From Pseudomonadota bacterium (GTDB lineage Bacteria > Pseudomonadota > Alphaproteobacteria > Kiloniellales > J153): a stretch of DNA of 7,125 nucleotides. Of the stretch, positions 5,530-7,125 are shown in pieces. Made by a program: the position numbers and the translations under genes. Positions within the stretch are counted from its first letter, which is position 1; the number at the start of each line of letters is the position of its first letter. Location: positions 1 through 7,125 of the forward strand of contig JACZWN010000171.1 in NCBI GenBank assembly GCA_022572105.1, read 5' to 3'. A model generated the notes under the pieces. The model was not told the origin of the DNA and made no database searches. It worked only from the letters and a program-made list of their open reading frames with translations.

Positions 5530-5579
5530 TCATACCAACCGCCCATGAAATGGGTCAATATCAAGGGCGGTCGGTATCA
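5530..5579. repeat. 50-bp imperfect palindrome at the convergent junction
   Basis: The left arm, ATACCAACCGCCC (5532-5544), and the right arm, GGGCGGTCGGTAT (5565-5577), are inverted with one mismatch (5537/5572). Including the flanking TC/CA, the arms are 15 bp with two mismatches. In minus-strand RNA the inner mismatch becomes a G-U pair, so the stem is more stable there. A second, competing stem CCCAT/ATGGG (5542-5546 with 5550-5554) uses the same CCC. The right end contains the stop codon of the minus-strand gene. No T-run follows on either strand. It may be a REP-like dispersed element or a 3' mRNA-protecting stem. Confidence 0.6.
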
Positions 5580-6632
5580 GGGCAGCATGTAGAACTGCAT
5601 CCCCAGCCAGCGCCAACGGCCCTCGGGGCCCGGCATGGTGCAGTTGATGCGCGTGCGCCCGGGCTCGAGCGGGCGCGCCAGCCGCACCTCGAATCGGCGC
5701 TCGCCCAGGCGCTCGATGGTGATTTCCCTGGCGCCGGCGAAGCAGTTGAGCGAGGCCAACCGGTCGATCCCCTGGACCACGGTAAAGCCGTAAGGCGGGG
5801 GATTGTTGTGCGGCCGCACCAAGGGGTCGGACGGGACCACGCCGGTAACCGGCAGCGGCAGCGAATCGACCACCAGGCGGAAGCGGTCGATCTCGCCGTA
5901 GGCCTCGTTGAGCGCGAAGCGCGGCAGGGCGTAGCGGTCGGTGGTGCGCGCCACCGCGCCCGACTGCTGGCCGAACGCCGCCGCGAAGCCGGAGCCGGCA
6001 ACCAGATCGCGCAGCGCCAGACTGTACTCGCCGTAGGGATAGGCGAAGATCTCGGGCACCGCGCCAAGCTCCTGCCGGAAACGGGTCGAGGCGCGCGCGA
6101 TCTCGGCCTGGTTCGCCGCGCCGGTCCGGTTGGGCATGTGGCGGCGCGCGGCGCCCCGGTGCCCGACGGTCACGCCGCCCGCGGCCAGCATCTCGCGCAG
6201 CTGGTCCCAGGTCATGTAGCCGGCCAGGCGATTGTCGAGCGGATCGGTCGAGGCGAAGACCGTGAACGGCAGGCCGGCGGCGCTGAGCCGCGGCCAGGCC
6301 TCGGCGTAGACCGAGGCGACGGCCTCGTCGATGGTGATCCCGACCGTGTGCGCCGGCAGCGCGCGGTCGGCGCCGAGCGCCGCCACGATGTCCGGGACCG
6401 GCATGACGTTGTAGCCGCCCGAGACGAGCTCGGCGATATGCGCCTCGAACTGTTCGAGGCGGATGTTCGAGGACGGCGCGCGGGACTCGCCGAAGCGATG
6501 GTACAGGATCACCACCGCGCCATTGTCGGCGGGCGGTGCCGCGCGGCTATCCGCCGAGCCGGCAACCAGCGCCGCCGCGGCCGCTAGGATTGCGCCGCCG
6601 AGGTGCCGCCGCCGGTCCGGAGCCCTGGACAT
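5577..6632 (-). CDS. Exported polysaccharide deacetylase-fold protein with altered metal motifs
   Basis: 351-residue protein with a probable signal peptide: basic MSRAPDRRRH, an Ala-rich core and a cut near residue 31. The mature part has the NodB/carbohydrate-esterase-4 layout: 'VVILYHRFGES' (40-50), first-motif region 'VGITIDEA' (97-104), 'AWPRLSAAGLPFTVFASTD' (112-130), second-motif region GHRGAARRHM (157-166), and 'FAYPYGEYS' (196-204). CE4 enzymes normally carry a DD pair and an H-[ST]-x-x-H motif as metal ligands. Here the second Asp is Glu (E103) and, by my alignment, both His positions are Arg (R159, R163), although H158 and H165 are nearby. It may therefore be a binding protein or a non-canonical enzyme. 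The ATG at 6632 was chosen from the signal peptide and an AAGGG upstream; the open frame further upstream is repeat and GC noise. It is transcribed toward nfu. Confidence 0.85.
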   Translation of the reverse strand: MSRAPDRRRHLGGAILAAAAALVAGSADSRAAPPADNGAVVILYHRFGESRAPSSNIRLEQFEAHIAELVSGGYNVMPVPDIVAALGADRALPAHTVGITIDEAVASVYAEAWPRLSAAGLPFTVFASTDPLDNRLAGYMTWDQLREMLAAGGVTVGHRGAARRHMPNRTGAANQAEIARASTRFRQELGAVPEIFAYPYGEYSLALRDLVAGSGFAAAFGQQSGAVARTTDRYALPRFALNEAYGEIDRFRLVVDSLPLPVTGVVPSDPLVRPHNNPPPYGFTVVQGIDRLASLNCFAGAREITIERLGERRFEVRLARPLEPGRTRINCTMPGPEGRWRWLGMQFYMLP

Positions 6633-6685
6633 CGCCGCCCTTGTCCTTGTTTTGCGCCCGCAGTCCTGGGATTCTAAAGCCTGGG

Positions 6686-6715
6686 ATTTTATCGATGCGG
6701 CGGCCCCGCGCTCAA
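6686..6715 (-). promoter_or_regulatory. Probable sigma-70-type promoter of the deacetylase-like gene
   Basis: Read on the minus strand: TTGAGC (6715-6710, 4 of 6 to TTGACA), an 18-bp spacer, then TAAAAT (6691-6686, 5 of 6 to TATAAT). Transcription would begin near 6679, leaving a leader of about 45 nt before the ATG at 6632. It lies in the only AT-rich patch of the divergent spacer. A 9-bp direct repeat, CCTGGGATT on the plus strand (6665-6673 and 6680-6688), overlaps the -10 and start region and could be an operator. Confidence 0.5.
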
Positions 6716-6782
6716 GGGGAGTTTCGGGGGGCGCCCGGCGGCGGATCGAGGACCGCGCGGCCGGGCGTTCGATGGCCCGCGC

Positions 6783-6846
6783 AGCAAGACGAGCCGTGCC
6801 AGCAAGACGATCCGTGCCAGCAAAACGACCCGTGCTAGCAAAACGA
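6783..6846. repeat. 18-bp tandem repeat, about 3.6 copies
   Basis: Units at 6783-6800, 6801-6818 and 6819-6836 plus a partial one at 6837-6846. The first is AGCAAGACGAGCCGTGCC, and the later ones differ by one to a few substitutions (G to T, G to A, C to T). The array stops at the Shine-Dalgarno of the RutE-like gene, and that AAAGG grows out of the partial fourth unit. It sits in the 5' leader or promoter of that gene. Confidence 0.9.
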
Positions 6847-6858
6847 AAGGAACCCGTG

Positions 6859-7125
6859 GTGAGCAAGATCCTCAGCGATGCCGGCTTGGACCTCCTGTTC
6901 CGCGAGGCTCGGACCCATTCCCATTGGCTCGACGGCGAGGTCGGCGACGTTCTGCTGCAAGCGGTCTACGACCTGGCCAAGATGCCGCCGACCAGCGCCA
7001 ACTCCAACCCCCTGCGCATCGTCTTCGTGCGCTCGCCCGCGGCCAAGGAACGCCTCAAGCCCGCGCTCATGGCGGGCAACGTGGGCAAAACCATGGCCGC
7101 CCCGGCGACCGCCCCCACCGGCTAC
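6859..7125 (+). CDS. RutE/HadB-like nitroreductase-family protein (malonic semialdehyde reductase type), 3' end outside
   Basis: The first 89 residues of a flavin-dependent nitroreductase-family protein; the frame is open to the window end. It begins (V)SKILSDAGLDLLFREARTH, then 'VYDLAKMPPTSANSNPLRIVFV' and 'KERLKPALMAGNVGKTMAAP'. These match what I recall of E. coli RutE ('TDARTHNGW', 'GPTSANCSPARIVFI', 'ALSSGNLQKT'). RutE reduces malonic semialdehyde to 3-hydroxypropionate in pyrimidine breakdown. The local variants NSNPLR for NCSPAR and TAPTGY at the window edge differ from the usual sequence. Two adjacent GTG codons (6856, 6859) can start it. AAAGG at 6846-6850 favours 6859 by spacing (8 nt), and homologues tend to start Met-Ser. 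It is divergent from the deacetylase-like gene. No rut neighbours are visible, so the physiological role is uncertain. Confidence 0.85.
   Translation, partial: MSKILSDAGLDLLFREARTHSHWLDGEVGDVLLQAVYDLAKMPPTSANSNPLRIVFVRSPAAKERLKPALMAGNVGKTMAAPATAPTGY

Noticed and set aside
5457..6587. Open frame of 376 codons on the plus strand opposite the deacetylase-like gene.
   Set aside because: Gly/Arg/Ala/His-rich shadow of the minus-strand gene, starting inside the nfu terminator. There is no family signature and the opposite strand has a signal peptide and domain motifs.
6536..6838. Small plus-strand frame ending in repeated QQDEPC, QQDDPC, QQNDPC.
   Set aside because: The peptide repeat simply reflects the 18-bp DNA tandem repeat. 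The frame starts antisense inside the deacetylase-like gene and has no good ribosome site.
6783..6846. Tandem repeat considered as a CRISPR array.
   Set aside because: Units are 18 bp and directly adjacent, with no unique spacers and no cas genes in the window.
6633..6866. N-terminal extension of the deacetylase-like gene to an upstream ATG at 6866.
   Set aside because: It would translate the tandem repeat and the promoter in reverse and bury the signal peptide inside the protein. The ATG at 6632 has a suitable ribosome site and signal peptide.

Overview
The window looks like ordinary chromosomal DNA from a high-GC bacterium, most likely an alphaproteobacterium of the Rhodospirillales type. 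This rests on the strong G/C bias at third codon positions, on a TauE/SafE permease overlapping a gene of the mainly alphaproteobacterial PF09608/TIGR02186 family, and on the order murJ - trpS - usp - nfu, which I recall as common in that class. Taxonomy is inferred from gene content and recalled protein families; no search was run.

Layout. Bases 1-1152 hold the C-terminal three quarters of murJ (lipid II flippase), whose 5' end lies outside the window. It is followed after 75 bp by trpS (1228-2256). A 263-bp spacer carries a 17-bp tandem duplication, a small palindrome, a weak terminator-like element, a possible promoter and a leader hairpin. A compact three-gene set follows: a TauE/SafE permease (2520-3434), a periplasmic, membrane-anchored PF09608-type protein that overlaps it by 4 bp (3431-4195), and a universal stress protein 7 bp further on (4203-4706). 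After a short AT-rich island and a leader with a strong hairpin comes an Nfu-type Fe-S cluster carrier (4869-5423), closed by a good rho-independent terminator.

On the minus strand, converging on nfu, is an exported polysaccharide-deacetylase-fold protein (6632-5577). Its usual metal-binding motifs are strongly altered. A 50-bp imperfect palindrome sits at its stop codon. Divergent from it, the window ends inside a RutE/HadB-like nitroreductase-family gene (6859-7125, 3' end missing). The divergent spacer holds a plausible minus-strand promoter and 3.6 copies of an 18-bp tandem repeat that runs up to the RutE-like ribosome binding site.

Functionally these are housekeeping genes (wall precursor flipping, Trp-tRNA charging, Fe-S assembly) with a probable small-anion export or stress operon and an envelope polysaccharide protein. 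I see no CRISPR array, IS element, RNA gene, phage or defence island. The points most worth following are the uncharacterised permease-PF09608-Usp operon, the degenerate deacetylase site and several intergenic repeats and hairpins.
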